From Labyrinthula sp. Ha (Eukaryota; Sar; Bigyra; Labyrinthulida; Labyrinthulaceae): DNA of 64,000 nt. The stretch is taken from contig JAALGZ010000006.1 of NCBI GenBank assembly GCA_015227615.1, positions 1,426,001-1,490,000 on the forward strand, written 5' to 3'. Positions 36,123 through 48,047 of this stretch are shown in pieces; positions within the stretch are counted from its first letter, which is position 1, and every line of letters starts with the position of its first letter. The position numbers were made by a program, and so were the translations under genes. The notes beneath the pieces were generated by a model. The model saw only the letters and a list, made by a program, of their open reading frames with translations. It was not told where the DNA came from and did no database searches.

Positions 36123-37076
36123 ATGAAAAGATTTTGTATTTCATTGGGATTTTCACTATGGTCCCTGTCCGTTGCTCAAGAAGTTGCTGTTATGGAGGAG
36201 GATGTGGATAAAAAAGAAAGTAGCTCAATTAGCAGCTATAGCATTGAAGAGCTCCAAGAAATGAATCTTACGTCTGAGGAACCGTTTACAATGGTTTTTT
36301 CCATACCGTTGCCAACAGAAGTTCCTTTGGAAGTTCAAGCTGGAGAAAGCTTTATTACTGCTGCGGAAAGGTTTGTTCAGCACTATGGCTTGCCAAAGGA
36401 GTACATCAAGAACATTACAGCAAAACTGTTTGAAGAACTGCAGGCCTTGGAAGAAAGAAATACACCTCTCATCTCTGTTCCAATATTCTTGCAGAATCAA
36501 ACAAGTGGTGAGGAGTTTGGGGTGAATCTCGATGTTTACGAAGACGAATCTATATTTCAAGCTGTTGTAAGGTTTTGTACAACATACGGTTTGAACGTTT
36601 ATGACAGTGGAAAACAACTTGAAAGTATTATATTTGAAGCAGTACAAAAGGTAAATAAAGAAAGAAGTCAAATTGATATGAATGAAACCAATGTGTCCGA
36701 AAAAGTGGAAGATGACATTATGAAGAATGTTGCTTTGATGGACGTGGATGAAAAAACAACACCAGATCTGAGTGAAGGGGAAAAAAAGATCGATTTTGAG
36801 CGAGTTAAGATTGATAAGCAAGCCGTGAGTGATATGGAATCAGGAAAAGTAAAGATGTTCAGTTTGCCAGTGAAGATTGATGAAGAAGAAGTTTATCTAG
36901 ATTTCTATAATGGTGATCATTTGGGTACGAAGGTGGAAAACTTTTGTGAGGAGCATGGATTAAATCAAACCATTGCAAAAAAACCTATCGTTGAAGCCGT
37001 TTTAAAATACACTGAAGAAATTAAAGAGCAGTATCCTGATTCAATTTGGCTTGATTCCAATAGTGGACTTGTGTAA
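36123..37076 (+). CDS. Secreted or ER-lumenal protein with three PFU-like repeats
   Basis: 317 aa from the ATG at 36,123 (the frame is open a little upstream, but without ATG). The start KRFCISLGFSLWSLSVAQ is a clear signal peptide, cleaved near residue 18. Three repeats of about 50-60 residues follow (near 56-106, 118-176 and 243-310), each with a V/L.V..GES....A..F...YGL core, e.g. AAERFVQHYGL, AVVRFCTTYGL and KVENFCEEHGL, followed by an amphipathic helix. This resembles the PFU ubiquitin-binding module seen in the PLAA gene of this window (VVAQDFCGKNGLP). Six N-x-S/T sequons fit a lumenal location. The linker between repeats 2 and 3 is acidic. No enzyme motif; no transmembrane segment or HDEL-type tail. 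Confidence 0.8.
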   Translation: MKRFCISLGFSLWSLSVAQEVAVMEEDVDKKESSSISSYSIEELQEMNLTSEEPFTMVFSIPLPTEVPLEVQAGESFITAAERFVQHYGLPKEYIKNITAKLFEELQALEERNTPLISVPIFLQNQTSGEEFGVNLDVYEDESIFQAVVRFCTTYGLNVYDSGKQLESIIFEAVQKVNKERSQIDMNETNVSEKVEDDIMKNVALMDVDEKTTPDLSEGEKKIDFERVKIDKQAVSDMESGKVKMFSLPVKIDEEEVYLDFYNGDHLGTKVENFCEEHGLNQTIAKKPIVEAVLKYTEEIKEQYPDSIWLDSNSGLV

Positions 37077-40000
37077 ATATCTCTAAATCTCTTATGAAAT
37101 ATGAAATGGTTAGTTTTCGTTTAGTATTTTAGTTAATTTTGTTAAACAAGACTTTGTGAGCTGAGAAAACCCCATCCAACTTAATTCAAGCAAGTACGTT
37201 TATTATCGTATAAGACTGTGTAGCAGATTAGTTATCAAACTCAGCTTATGAGTTGTCACAACTCCAAGTCTATTAATTTAACCTCCACAAAGAGTCTTTA
37301 TTGCAGTTAGAATAAACTTATTGAAAGGTAAACTCGTGTGCAAGTTGTCACATCAGTCCTCACATTGAAACGATAAACTATTGTGCTTAACACAATTAAA
37401 TTTAGATGGAAAAAAATTAAGAAACTTTTTTAACCTAAGCCTTCAACTACTGTCGTAAAAACAAAGGTGAATCGATTAACTTTGCAACAGGTTTACAAAC
37501 AAAACTAACTCAAGGATGTTTCTACTTAAGCATGAGGATCAAACTGCTAGTATTCCCACATTAGACTTATTTTCTTATGTCTTATCGTGAGATAAATTTA
37601 AAATACTCCAATTTACATATATCAGACCTAAGAATTTAGTAGGATCAGTTGAACTTTTTTAAGTATCGAAGCTGCTATTTTGAGACGAGAAAGTTGTTAT
37701 TTTTTCCGAAAGAGAGTTTTCTCCATTTATATGAAGCAGTGAAAGACAAGAAAATGGTTTTATTGAAACATTGTTAAAATAGAAATGGGAAGAAACTAAG
37801 AATTTCAGCTGATCAGAATAAAATCTTAGCTCTGGTGTACCTATGTTAAAGTAATCATATTTTAGGTCGCACTAAAACGTTAGATAGTAAGGTTGGTGTA
37901 GGAATACTAGACGTTTGATCCCAATGCACCTGTAGAAGCATCGTTTAATCAGTCTTGATCGTAAACCTTTTGTACGTGCAACCAATTCACTTTTGGCTTT
38001 AGAAACAGTATTAAAGGCTTAGTTTAAAAAGGTTTTCTAAATTTCTTTCCATCTAAACTAGCTTTAGTCATATTTGTTTAACATTGTGGTATGCGACTGA
38101 TGTGACAACTTGCACATGAATTTCACTTTCATTAAATTTATTTCAAGAGCAAAAAATATTCTTTACGCAAGTTGAGTTATGAAACTTGGCGTGGTCAAAA
38201 CACATAAGTGGATTTTCGAGAAGAGAATTAATAGAAAATCTTCAGTGCTGTTTTACTAGCTTAGGATAATCAGAGCTAAGCAATTTATGTTCCTGAATCT
38301 CAGTACAAACATATTATAAGATTAGCTAAATGATTATGATTAAGTTGCTAAAGGAACAAGATTAATTATCAATTTACAATATATCTTAGTAATACATGCT
38401 ATAAAAAATGTTTTTGAAGTTGCGATGATGTTATGGTCTACTGTAAAATCTTGAGTTTCAATGATGAAGCAACCTAGTTGCTCTTCTGATTGGGCTTGGG
38501 CCAATTATTTTATTTAGTGCTTATTATTATGTTGCTCTATGATAGCCTTACATACTTATTATATTTACTCCAATGACATGCTTTCTTGTTCTTGTCATCT
38601 AGTTGTTGCAAAAAAAATTGTTTTCGTTACATTGGTTCAGTTCTCTTGGCTATTTTCGTAGATTTATAGCAATGATAGAGTTGGTAACCAATCCATTTTA
38701 CAGGTCAATGGTATTAAAAAAGTAGGATGATATGTTCTTCTAGCTTCTGGGACTTTACTATGGTTCTTTTTCATACTTTTATGTTTTGTTTCATGTGTAA
38801 AATGTCTAAGAATAGTAAAAGAATACATAGAAATAAGATTTTAAGAGACCAAGACTGCGATCTATCATCATGTGAAAACATATTATAGGTCAGCTTTGGT
38901 ATCAAAAATAGCGACTTAGATTTCTTCTTATGACAGAATTTGAGAGGTATCACGTTGATCCTAATTTTAAGTGCATGGGATTTCATATACATTTCAATGC
39001 ACCGCTTAACTTCTAATATTTTCCTTTTCCATTGTCTGTGTCTGTTAGTTGAAAGCAAATGAATTTGTACCGAACTAGGCAGAATATTCTGGTGAACTAG
39101 TTGGCTATTCGCATTTAGTTCTATTAATAATATTAGGAATTATAAGTGATCTGTTTTCCTTGTTATTTCTAAAAATGAATAGGAAGGTAATGCTAAAGAA
39201 TTTGTCTGAGTTAGGTAGATACTTAGTCCTTAAGACCTTGATTATACGGGCAATAAGCAAGGATAAGAGGGTTCGACTTCAAAAAACCTACAATAATAAG
39301 TTATGTTTCTCAATGGGACATCCATAATACATCCTAAGCTATCCTAATTTAGATTATTACTTGATCTACAGAAATATGCTCTGTAAGGATCCGTATGTCT
39401 TCACTACAATGACAATACTTAAAACTACCGCTCAAGAAACTAGCTTCTAACCAGATTTACAAAGATTACGTAAAAACTTTCTTTAAATCTGTTCTAGAGC
39501 CGTCGGAGCCTATTTTCCAGTATGATAACCCTGAAAAGCTTTGCTGTGTTTTCACACTTAAGTTTGTTGAATGGTTATCGGCTATGATAGTTTAAGCCGC
39601 ATGCAGAAATATATAACAGATAGACTACACTACTATAGATCGAGAACCCCAATTCAAACCCCAAGGACAGTATGTGTCGTCCTACCGACGCGTCCTTGAT
39701 TCCCGACTCCTGGAAATGCATTTCAAGTGTTCTAATTTTATTTGTATTTGTAATACGTTGACATAAACACGCTTATTGTAATATAGCCGTTGAGTGATGT
39801 AATAACTTATCGGTTAAGCACTTCAAATCGACATCTAATCTTTTAAGAAACACTGTACAGATATTGACATTATTCGAAAAAGTAAAAAGTTACTAATACA
39901 AGAAAATGCTTAGCACACTCTTCAATCCTGTTTTAAATATTTTCTTTGTGAAATGCTTCTTAGCTTGAAGTTGGTGCATTTCACTGCCAATTGAGTTCTT

Positions 40001-41076
40001 TAATGACTACACAGGTACTTAAATAGCTTCTCCATTTAACCATACACCTACAAGATATTCCTCCTACCCTTCTTAACTTGAACTACATTACTTAGATACT
40101 TCTTTCCCTATACGTTTCCATGGACGGGGATCAAAAGAGTCTTCCCGTTTTTTTCTTAACTTCTTTGGCAGTACTTCTTATCTCGAGTATTTGAGAGAAT
40201 TCCTAGGTTAAGACTCAAAATAATAGAAAAGATGTTTATAAACACAAACTACAAGCAACTAAATAAGGATTTCACCACTGAGAAAGTGGGGAGTTCGATT
40301 AAGTAGATAAAATGAAAGCAACAACTTCAATATTATTTAAGAAAACCGATCTCTTCTCTCCTAGAACATACTTTAGGCATCCAGCATCAAAAAACTTAGT
40401 TCTTCGTAATGTATTTTTGTATATAGCATAAGCGAAAGAACCCTAGTTCCCAATTTTCTACTACAGTGACCAAGAAATTCTCTCAAGAAGATTTAATTGG
40501 TTTAATCATGTTCCAAAACATTAAATGCTTGGAATAGCTGTCGGTAATTTTAGGGTGTCGAGGTAAATTCAGAGCTAAGGTAGTAAGGAAATGGATATCC
40601 GAAAAGAATTTAACATAACAAGCACCAGAATCTAATTTAGGAGACCCCTAGAACTTGTTTTGTTGAATATGTATTTTACTTTGACCCTTTTTAGTATCTT
40701 AATTTTTGGTTCAGGTAGTCAGTCAGATAGATATTGTTCATCTAAGTGCAGCTAATCAATAATTAAAAATATTTAAACAGACCATTTTCATATAGATTTC
40801 AACCTGTTGAAAAAGAATTTATAGTATGAAAGCTTTCATTTTTTTCTTTGTATTCGAAACTGGTGATATAATAGTAAACGAAATGAGGTTGATCCTAACA
40901 AAATGGTACAGTAATGATCTGAGGTTTTCTAGATTTTTACCAGAAGAACATTAGAATAAAAAATATATATGTAATTAGCAACGTTTAATTTTGGGATAGA
41001 TCTACACAAATATCGAAAGGAAAGATTATCTAAAACAGAAAAGGATTCATAGGAAAAAAAAAATCATCAATAAAGT
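37077..41076. other. Intergenic, nothing recognised
   Basis: Four kilobases of AT-rich DNA. No gene, clear repeat or RNA gene. A slightly GC-richer patch at 39,650-39,730 contains a tRNA B-box-like word but no tRNA fold. Confidence 0.5.
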
Positions 41077-41568
41077 ATGAAAGCAGAAGGCTTGGAGACT
41101 GATAAAAAGAAAGAGTGTAGTCACTCTGGGGGAAAACAAGAAATAGCAGAGCTGTGTACACCAAAGAAAAGGAAAATACCTTGTATGTTTCTGAAGAGAG
41201 CAGTCTCTGGATATATTTCGCCTAAGAAGAGAAAAACCGGTGTACGAGTGAGAAGATCAAAGATATCACTCAAAGAAAGAAAAAATCACAGTAAAGGTAC
41301 AAGGTTGATAAACAGAAGTTCTTGCGAGCAATCTAAATCAGAGGAAAATATGTCACCTGAGCGGAAGGAAATGGTGCGAGAGCGTGAGAAAGATATAGAA
41401 GCAATTATACGCCAGCTCTTTTCCGATTTTGACCTTGATTTTTTTCGTGAACCAGATCCTGGGGCTTCCACCGAAGAAGGAAGTGATGAGGATCGATTCA
41501 TAGGATTCAGTATTCATACTTTCAAATATACTCAAGATTATCAGAAGAGATGCATCCGTGTGTGCTAG
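41077..41568 (+). CDS. Small basic hypothetical protein with two NLS motifs
   Basis: 163 aa from an ATG. Two nuclear localisation signals of the SV40 type occur 20-odd residues apart (TPKKRKIPCMF and SPKKRKTGVRVRR). The middle is Lys/Arg/Ser-rich, then a charged helix (KEMVREREKDIEAIIRQLF) and an acidic patch (EEGSDEDRF). The frame is longer and more GC-rich than the random frames of the surrounding spacer, which supports a real gene, but there is no recognisable domain and no homolog in the window. The two TP/SPKKRK blocks could be CDK-type phosphorylation sites next to NLSs. Probably a nuclear protein if expressed. Confidence 0.5.
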   Translation: MKAEGLETDKKKECSHSGGKQEIAELCTPKKRKIPCMFLKRAVSGYISPKKRKTGVRVRRSKISLKERKNHSKGTRLINRSSCEQSKSEENMSPERKEMVREREKDIEAIIRQLFSDFDLDFFREPDPGASTEEGSDEDRFIGFSIHTFKYTQDYQKRCIRVC

Positions 41569-41788
41569 ATACTAAGTTCAAAATGAAACTCCTAATGGAA
41601 ATATCTGGCGGATATAATTCTTTCAGTTCGTTCTGGTAAAGTTAATGTAAACACAACATAGAAGTAGTTCCAAGCTATACTTTGAAATATTGAAAAACTC
41701 TCTTAGCCAAGTTTAAGGCTTACTTTCGCAAAGCTTTTAGGTTTCCAGTTCTCATAGTAGAGTATAAGTTTCAACCAGGAAAAAGCAT

Positions 41789-42421
41789 TTAGGCTATTCT
41801 CGAGTCAGTTTTAGCGTCCTCTTCATATTCTGCAGGGGGTTCTAATCCACGTTGCAAGATATTTGGATTAAAATTATATAAGTACGGGAGCACTCCCATG
41901 TGTCTAGATCGCTTAACTGCCCTCTTTAGTTTCCTCTGCTGCTTTGCATTTAGCCCAGTTTGATTTCTTCCAAGAATCCTACCTCCTTCACTTGTGAATT
42001 GACTTAGACATTCCGCATTAACAGGGTGGAACTCTTTTCCAGTTTTGATAAGTTCCTTAGGTTTCTTCCTGGATTTTCTGAATGGAACAAATGTTTGCTG
42101 CTCATCTGATGATTGAGGTCTCATTAACTTCAAAGGATCATAGTTCTCTGAGAAACTGATAGGCTTGGCATTCTTCAACACTCTTCCCACAAAATCACCA
42201 ATTTCTTCATTCAACTTGTCAACTTCCTCCTGTGCCTCCTCCGACGGCAAATTCTGAAACTTGTTGATATCAAATCCTCCTCTACCTCGTCTTGATCGTT
42301 GGGAAGAAAGCAGCTCGGAATATTTTTCATCTGCAAAACTTTCCTTTTTAACAGCTCCAAATATGCGCTTGTCCACTTTATAGGTCAGTGACCGTTTAAG
42401 CAAAACTCTAGATCCGTTCAT
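41789..42421 (-). CDS. Mitochondrial ribosomal protein bS18m
   Basis: Intronless, 210 aa. The C-terminal half is the S18 domain: CLSQFTSEGGRILGRNQTGL and AKQQRKLKRAVKRSRHMGVL match the bacterial F.te.GkIlpRr.TGl..k.QR.l..AIKrAR...LLP pattern almost position by position. The N-terminus (LLKRSLTYKVDKRIFGAVKK) is basic with few acids and can act as a mitochondrial presequence; the rest of the 120-residue extension is typical of organellar versions. It binds 16S-type rRNA in the small subunit platform. A plastid version cannot be fully excluded from sequence alone. Its start is 31 bp from the start of the divergent YbaK gene. Confidence 0.88.
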   Translation of the reverse strand: MNGSRVLLKRSLTYKVDKRIFGAVKKESFADEKYSELLSSQRSRRGRGGFDINKFQNLPSEEAQEEVDKLNEEIGDFVGRVLKNAKPISFSENYDPLKLMRPQSSDEQQTFVPFRKSRKKPKELIKTGKEFHPVNAECLSQFTSEGGRILGRNQTGLNAKQQRKLKRAVKRSRHMGVLPYLYNFNPNILQRGLEPPAEYEEDAKTDSRIA

Positions 42422-42452
42422 TTATATTCAAAATTTTGGGCAATTAAGAAGA
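42422..42452. promoter_or_regulatory. 31-bp bidirectional promoter with TTTTGGGCAATT
   Basis: The whole space between the bS18m ATG (minus) and the YbaK-domain ATG (plus) is 31 bp and is mostly taken up by AATTTTGGGCAATTAAG (42,432-42,446). With so little room this motif is a strong candidate for a core element that can work in both directions. Confidence 0.6.
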
Positions 42453-43211
42453 ATGAATCAGTTGCTCTCCGTGGAGGATACTCGAGTTGCTGATGGATTC
42501 GAGATAGTAAAGACAGATAAGTTTCAAGTTCTTCGGATCTGTGAACTGAATTTAAGAAAATTAAAACAACTCGAGAATAGAATTGAGATTTTGGAAGGTA
42601 GATACGAAGTCTCTGAGTTGGCTGCAGCAAAAAGACTAGTGAGCGGACGTGCAATGGAGATGCAAAAGCATAACGCTGAGTTTAACCCGACTAAGAATGA
42701 ACAACGAGTCGTTCAAGCTGCGAACTCGCTAGAGCTCATGGACATTGTCAAGTTTATTCGGGTAGAAGACAACTACTACAATGTATCTTTTGAACAAAGG
42801 ATTAACATGGTTAACGGGTTGCATCCGCGGCAGTTATGTAAATCTCTTCTTTATAAAAATAGCGCAAATCACTTCTTCTTATTGATAATACAATACATCC
42901 GTTCATTAGATAGAGACAAACTAGGGAGAGTAACTAAAGCTTGTGGATTCAAACCTGAGGAGTTGGCGTTTGTGCCCGAGGAAGAATTGAATAATGTAGC
43001 TGGTTTTGCATCTGGTGGTGTTGCTCCACTTGGGTTGAAAGGCTTAACTGCAGGTAAGAATCTTACTGTTGTTATTGATGAACATATATATAAGCTAACG
43101 CCTCCTGAGATTTATCTTGGTGCTGGAGAGGTTAACTCAAAACTCTTTGTAGCAAACGTGAATCAATTCTCAGATATACTACAAGCAAAAAACATTAAGT
43201 TAACTGAATGA
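42453..43211 (+). CDS. YbaK/ProX-type aminoacyl-tRNA deacylase domain protein
   Basis: Intronless, 252 aa. The first 65 residues form a helical, probably coiled-coil region (LRKLKQLENRIEILEGRYEV). The rest is a YbaK-like domain: a central SLLYKNSANHFFLLIIQY strand, GRVTKACGFKPEELAFVPEEEL, the GGVAPLGLKGL loop that lines the pocket, VVIDEHIY and LGAGEVNSKLFV. Bacterial relatives (YbaK, ProXp) hydrolyse mischarged aminoacyl-tRNA. Eukaryotic versions of this two-part layout exist but are not well characterised, so the substrate is unknown. Confidence 0.85.
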   Translation: MNQLLSVEDTRVADGFEIVKTDKFQVLRICELNLRKLKQLENRIEILEGRYEVSELAAAKRLVSGRAMEMQKHNAEFNPTKNEQRVVQAANSLELMDIVKFIRVEDNYYNVSFEQRINMVNGLHPRQLCKSLLYKNSANHFFLLIIQYIRSLDRDKLGRVTKACGFKPEELAFVPEEELNNVAGFASGGVAPLGLKGLTAGKNLTVVIDEHIYKLTPPEIYLGAGEVNSKLFVANVNQFSDILQAKNIKLTE

Positions 43212-43435
43212 TTTTGTCTAGTCTCTAAAGAATAGCCATATTTCTTTTAGTGCCAAAGTCAGCGGTTTCTTATTATACAAACTGCTCCAGCTATACATAT
43301 CTTTGCGGGATTTTAGCATTATTAATGACACACTGCAATATATTCCAAAATCTTGTGCATGTTAATTTTTCTAAAGTATAACATGGCAGAAAATTGTAAG
43401 TTTCGCAGAGCATTGAAAGAGAATATCATAAACTC

Positions 43436-45606
43436 ATGACATACTTGTTGTCCAAAGAAGTATACATCCACAGTGACGCAATAAGATCCTTGCACATCCT
43501 TCCAGGTCAAAAATTATTATCCGGCTCTTCTGACAAAGTATTGGCCTTAACCGATTGCTCTCAGAATCCACCTAAACTTCTTTCTCACGATAGCTCCCAC
43601 TCAAATGTTATTTCTGACATTTGCATGCTTAATGAAGACACATTTGCCACATCATGTTTTGACAACTACATAAGAATATATAATATTAAAGCTGATAATT
43701 CACTTTCAACACCTAAAACTTTCTATGCTGATATTAAGCAAATCAGTTCGTTATCAAAGTTTGGAGACGACAAGCTGCTCTCTGGGAGTTGGAATGGAAC
43801 AGCCAAAATTTGGCAAATAGAACAAGAAAATGATTCTCTTACAATCAAAGAAATTCAAGGGGTATTTGGGTTAGAAAATAACATATCAGTGCTGGGCCTG
43901 GATGCTAGTATTTTCGTTGTGGGATCTACTGGTGAAAGAGGAGACAATAAAGTAATAAATTTTAAGCTGAGGATATATAGATACGAACAAAACTCAAAAA
44001 AATTCACCTGATAAAAACCATCGAGGATCATAGATTAAGTATACGAGGTTTATGTAAGAATGATAATATGTTTTTCAGCTGTGGAAATGATGGGAAGATA
44101 TTTGGATACTGTTTTGATGGAACCAAGTTAAAAGAATTTGGGGAGGAATTTTATGGTTTCTGTTATTCTATTTCTTACTACGAAGGGAAAGTTTATGGGT
44201 CTTATGATGACCTTTGCTGCAGGGTATATGATGTTGAAACAGGTGATGTAGAAGTTGTGCAATATCCTAGTAGCATTTGGAGAACTGCTGCTGATGGAGA
44301 TCGAATATACATTGCCGGAAGCGACCCAGCTTTACGTATATTTACTAGAAATCCATTTGAAGCTGCTGATCAGGCGTTAACTCAAGCGTTTAACGCAAAT
44401 ATCAAGGCGCAAATTAAGAAAATAGAAGAGAATCAGAACAAGCAAAGTCAGGAAGTGGAGCGAAATGGAAAAATTAATGGCGAAATTTTTGATTACGTGT
44501 TTAAAATTGAAGTCACTTCGGAGCAGAACCCGGCAGAGGTGAAGAATTTAAGACTAGGTTACAATGTTGGATCAAATCCGTTTGTTGTTGCTCAAGATTT
44601 CTGCGGAAAGAATGGACTTCCCATGGATAATGTGGAGGCAATTGTGCAGTTTATTAACACACATGTAACGCAAACAGAAGTGCCAAAAATAAAGCTTCCG
44701 GAGAAATTCTTTCCTTTATCGAGTTCGAGCGGTTTTTTCTTTGGTGCAAAAAGTGATGTTCTAAACAAAAGTCTTCAAGGTGCGCTCATAGCGTTAAAAA
44801 AGAATAGTGACGAATTATATATTTCCCATAAAGCTAAATGTTTGTCGGATGAAGAATTTTGCAAGATTAATGCAGTTGCAGAAACGCTTATTGAAACTAC
44901 GAGCTATCATGGCTCAAAAATATCTCTTACTGATCTAGCTCCTATCCAGAAAATTCTTCTTAGCTGGGAAATTGAACATTTGAATCCAGTCTGCCAGTTT
45001 ATTAGATTTGTGCTTTTGCACCCAGATGCTGCTTCCAATCTACGCAGAAGTAGAAGGTTGAATCTTTGGATTGATAGGGTATGTGAAGTTTTAGAAACTA
45101 CAGTCAAATATAATGCTATCCTTACTGCATCTTGGGTTTTATCCAATGCATTCAGATTTGTAGACTCAATTCCAGATGTTCTTACGGGTAGGGTGAAAAT
45201 AGTTCGCGCTTTGAAGCATCTAGTACTGAAACTTGATCCAGAAAATGTAGAAGCTGGAAGTCTTGATGAAAATGCTAAAGAATCATTGAAACATAAAGCT
45301 ATAATTGCGGGAACAACAGTTGCTCTGAACTTGGCAAACGCAGTTTCACATAATGTGAATGATGGTTTAGCTGATGAAGACATTGCCAGCTTGAGTGAGT
45401 TCCTGGAGACTGTTGTGATGAACTTCGAAGATCCTCAGATTAGAAGGAGGGCAGCATTGGCATATGGCTGCCTTTTGTCACGAAATCTAATTGACTCTAA
45501 TTTGAGAGGTCGCATAAGTCAGATTGGTGACAAACTGAAGCAGGGAATTGAAGCGGATGGCGATGCTGAGATAGTACAAGAGTTTATGTCTTTATGGAGT
45601 CTGTAG
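43436..45606 (+). CDS. PLAA/Doa1/Ufd3 ubiquitin-binding WD40 protein
   Basis: Two exons, 43,436-43,951 and 43,981-45,606, joined over a 29-nt intron (43,952-43,980, GTAATA...TATAG), giving 713 aa. Without splicing the frame appears broken at about 44,011; the intron resolves this fully. Residues 1-295 form WD40 repeats (e.g. KLLSGSWNGTAKIW, FFSCGNDGKIFGY). Residues 340-400 are the PFU domain, with GSNPFVVAQDFCGKNGLP. Residues 415-713 are the PUL domain, an ARM-like array that binds Cdc48/p97 (FIRFVLLHPDAASNLRR, ILTASWVLSNAFR). The protein recruits ubiquitinated cargo to Cdc48 for turnover and sorting. Length and order agree with yeast Doa1 (715 aa). Confidence 0.95.
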
Positions 45607-48047
45607 AACAGTTTGTATTAAGCTGCTCTAATACTGGTTAACATTGTCTTACGCTGAGTTTTTGCAGTGGAGCATGAGTTCTTTATAGTTCTGGCTGATT
45701 GCTGATTCACGTTAGTTCCCAGTAGAGGCATCATCTGCTGAAAATAGGTGCCCACGAAAACTCGTTGTACACAATTGCGCTTTGTGCGCATCCTGAAATA
45801 AAACGAGTTAGACTGTTTTAACATCTCTTCTGTCAGGTATCCGAGGATATTTTACATTTCAAGCTTGAAATGTTTGACCTATACTTCTAAGCCCGTTCAC
45901 GTATGTTCAGTTAATATTCACAGTTTCTAATTGTTAGAGTATTGCACTTCCTAATCCAAGAGACAGGTGGGTTCCCATGACTTTAGTTGCCTGCTGGGGT
46001 TACACAAAGCTCTTGTTAGTAAAGTGCTTTGACTTTGTTTTCAAGAGATAAAGCTGCGTTCTGCAGGGTAAATTGTATTCCTATTGAAGCCAGTGAGTAC
46101 TCTACAGTTAGGGCTGCACAGTGAACTAAAAAAATGAGGGTCGTTTCCTTAGAGGGTTCCTGGACTAGGAATTGCGAGGACAGAGGCGTGGTTGGTTCTT
46201 ATTGATTCAACATAGTTAATATTATGTTAAATCATATTCTATAGTCATCTTATGTGCAACTTTCTTAGATGAACAAGAGCATTTTAAGGTGTTGTTTCGC
46301 GTTCACTAGCTGGATTAACATACGAACCAGCCCTTGGTTAATGTTTGCACCCTTATAGGCTAGCTACTCTATGAGATATTACCTATTTCCTCGTGAGTTT
46401 GGTCAATCTAACTAAAACTACAAGATGTTTGGGTATATTTTCCCTAGGACATCGCCTGGGACGAATGTAACAAAGCAATACTCTATTTAGTGCCGGACGG
46501 GATACTCAAACTTATATACTTTGGATGTCAATGCAACTTCTGTTGTACCTTTGACTTCAACTGAGGTTATAACTCTACCTTTCTTGCTCTTAATTTGACA
46601 GGCTATAGGAGACTTATAAAAGGATAGCCTAGGCGCACAGTGACAGTAACTTATTTTCCAACTCCCTTCACTCGCCTTAATTAGGTGACAAGAAAGTAGA
46701 TTTTCTGTGGTTTGGAACCTTTAAGTAATTTAGCGCGGCTACTTTGTTTTTCACGTATCGCCTGTGGAGCTTCAGTCCTAAAATGATGCTTTCTTTAGGA
46801 CTGGTCTCTACAGTTGCGCAATGGTATCAGTAATTTTCACCTGTACGAAAGTCCTATCCTAAAATTTATTTTCTAGGTACTTCATTAGCACTATTTACTC
46901 TTTCGGACTAGTTGGTATGGCTCAAGTAAATCACTTTCATTCCACAGCGCCATATATTTGAATAATACTCTTACCTGTTTTAAGTTTTCCAAGTATATTA
47001 TACTTTTAAACAAGGTAATGAAACTTACTCCTTTAAATCAAGAGAAAGGTTCTAGCAAACTAGCCCTTTTTCCCGAAATGTAACTTCACCTGCAACTCTC
47101 AACATTCGTTCTTTGCCGGTCTCAGTTTTCACTTTTCACCCTTAAAACTGTATCTTTCACAAGTTTCTTGGCGTATTAGACTATGCTTCTGGCTACACCA
47201 CCAAGAAATTGGGTCCAGTGTTTCAAACTTCTGAGTGCTGGGTCGCATATCACAAGTATCCGCCTGGACTAAGAAAGAGGTCTGTGATCAAACAACCTAA
47301 ATTCTTTTGCTCTTAGCTTTAAGAATCCAACACCTTATTTTTCTTGTATGCGTGCAAGTGTGTGATCAAATATTTGATCTTGTAGAAATGGTGAACTCAG
47401 TTTTCTCAGCATGATATTAATATACTAAATAGACAGAACCAGAATAAACTAGTATTGACTTAGTGGTAAGGAATCTGTCTTGCTAGAAAAACTGGGTTAC
47501 ATCTCAAAGGTAATACATGAGAATGTAAAATCTGAAAAAGATGTTTATTTAGTTTTCTCTAAACTAAATGTACAACTTCAAGTTCTCAGCTGGTGCATCA
47601 TCCGGAAACAAGAATATATAACTTGTCAATCCGGAGGGAAGAGGGCTAGCGTAGCAATGTACATCAAGCTACAAAACCAGAAAGCCTACTTCAACAATGA
47701 AATCCTACATTTCCATCTGCATTAAATGTCAGCACTTTTTTTCATTCTTTTATATTACAAGACAACACTGCGACGAAAGACAATTTTCTCAAGTCTCTTC
47801 CAACAACAAACGTTAATAAAACGCTGTGTGAGTCTGGGTTAGAGTTTCCAGGTTTAATTTCATGTTCAACTGAGACTGATTTAACCAGATTCATATGTTA
47901 AACTATAAATTTGCATTTTTGCTTTCTCTGCGATAAATAACAACTACTTTTCAAGTTTTTCAAAGATAAAGTTTATTTGACCTTCCAAAAAACAGAATTG
48001 TCTGAATTGGACAACCAGTAAGTAAAAAGTAGAACTGAAGACGGAAG
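45607..48047. other. Intergenic, nothing recognised
   Basis: 2.4 kb without a convincing gene. A 60-bp tRNA-like stretch at 47,454-47,514 is discussed under rejected items. Confidence 0.5.

Noticed and set aside
39650-39730. B-box-like word in a GC-richer patch
   Set aside because: GGGGTTTGAATTGGGG on the minus strand resembles a B-box, but the flanks do not form a T-stem and no A-box is found at the right distance.
44005-44070. Apparent frameshift in PLAA in an A-run
   Set aside because: A 29-nt GTA...TAG intron at 43,952-43,980 joins the two frames exactly, so no sequence error or break is needed.
47454-47514. tRNA-like stretch (TTAGTGGTAAGG ... GGGTTACATC)
   Set aside because: A-box, anticodon-like loop and near-complementary ends are present, but it is only 61 nt and the T-stem does not pair; at best a tRNA or SINE remnant.
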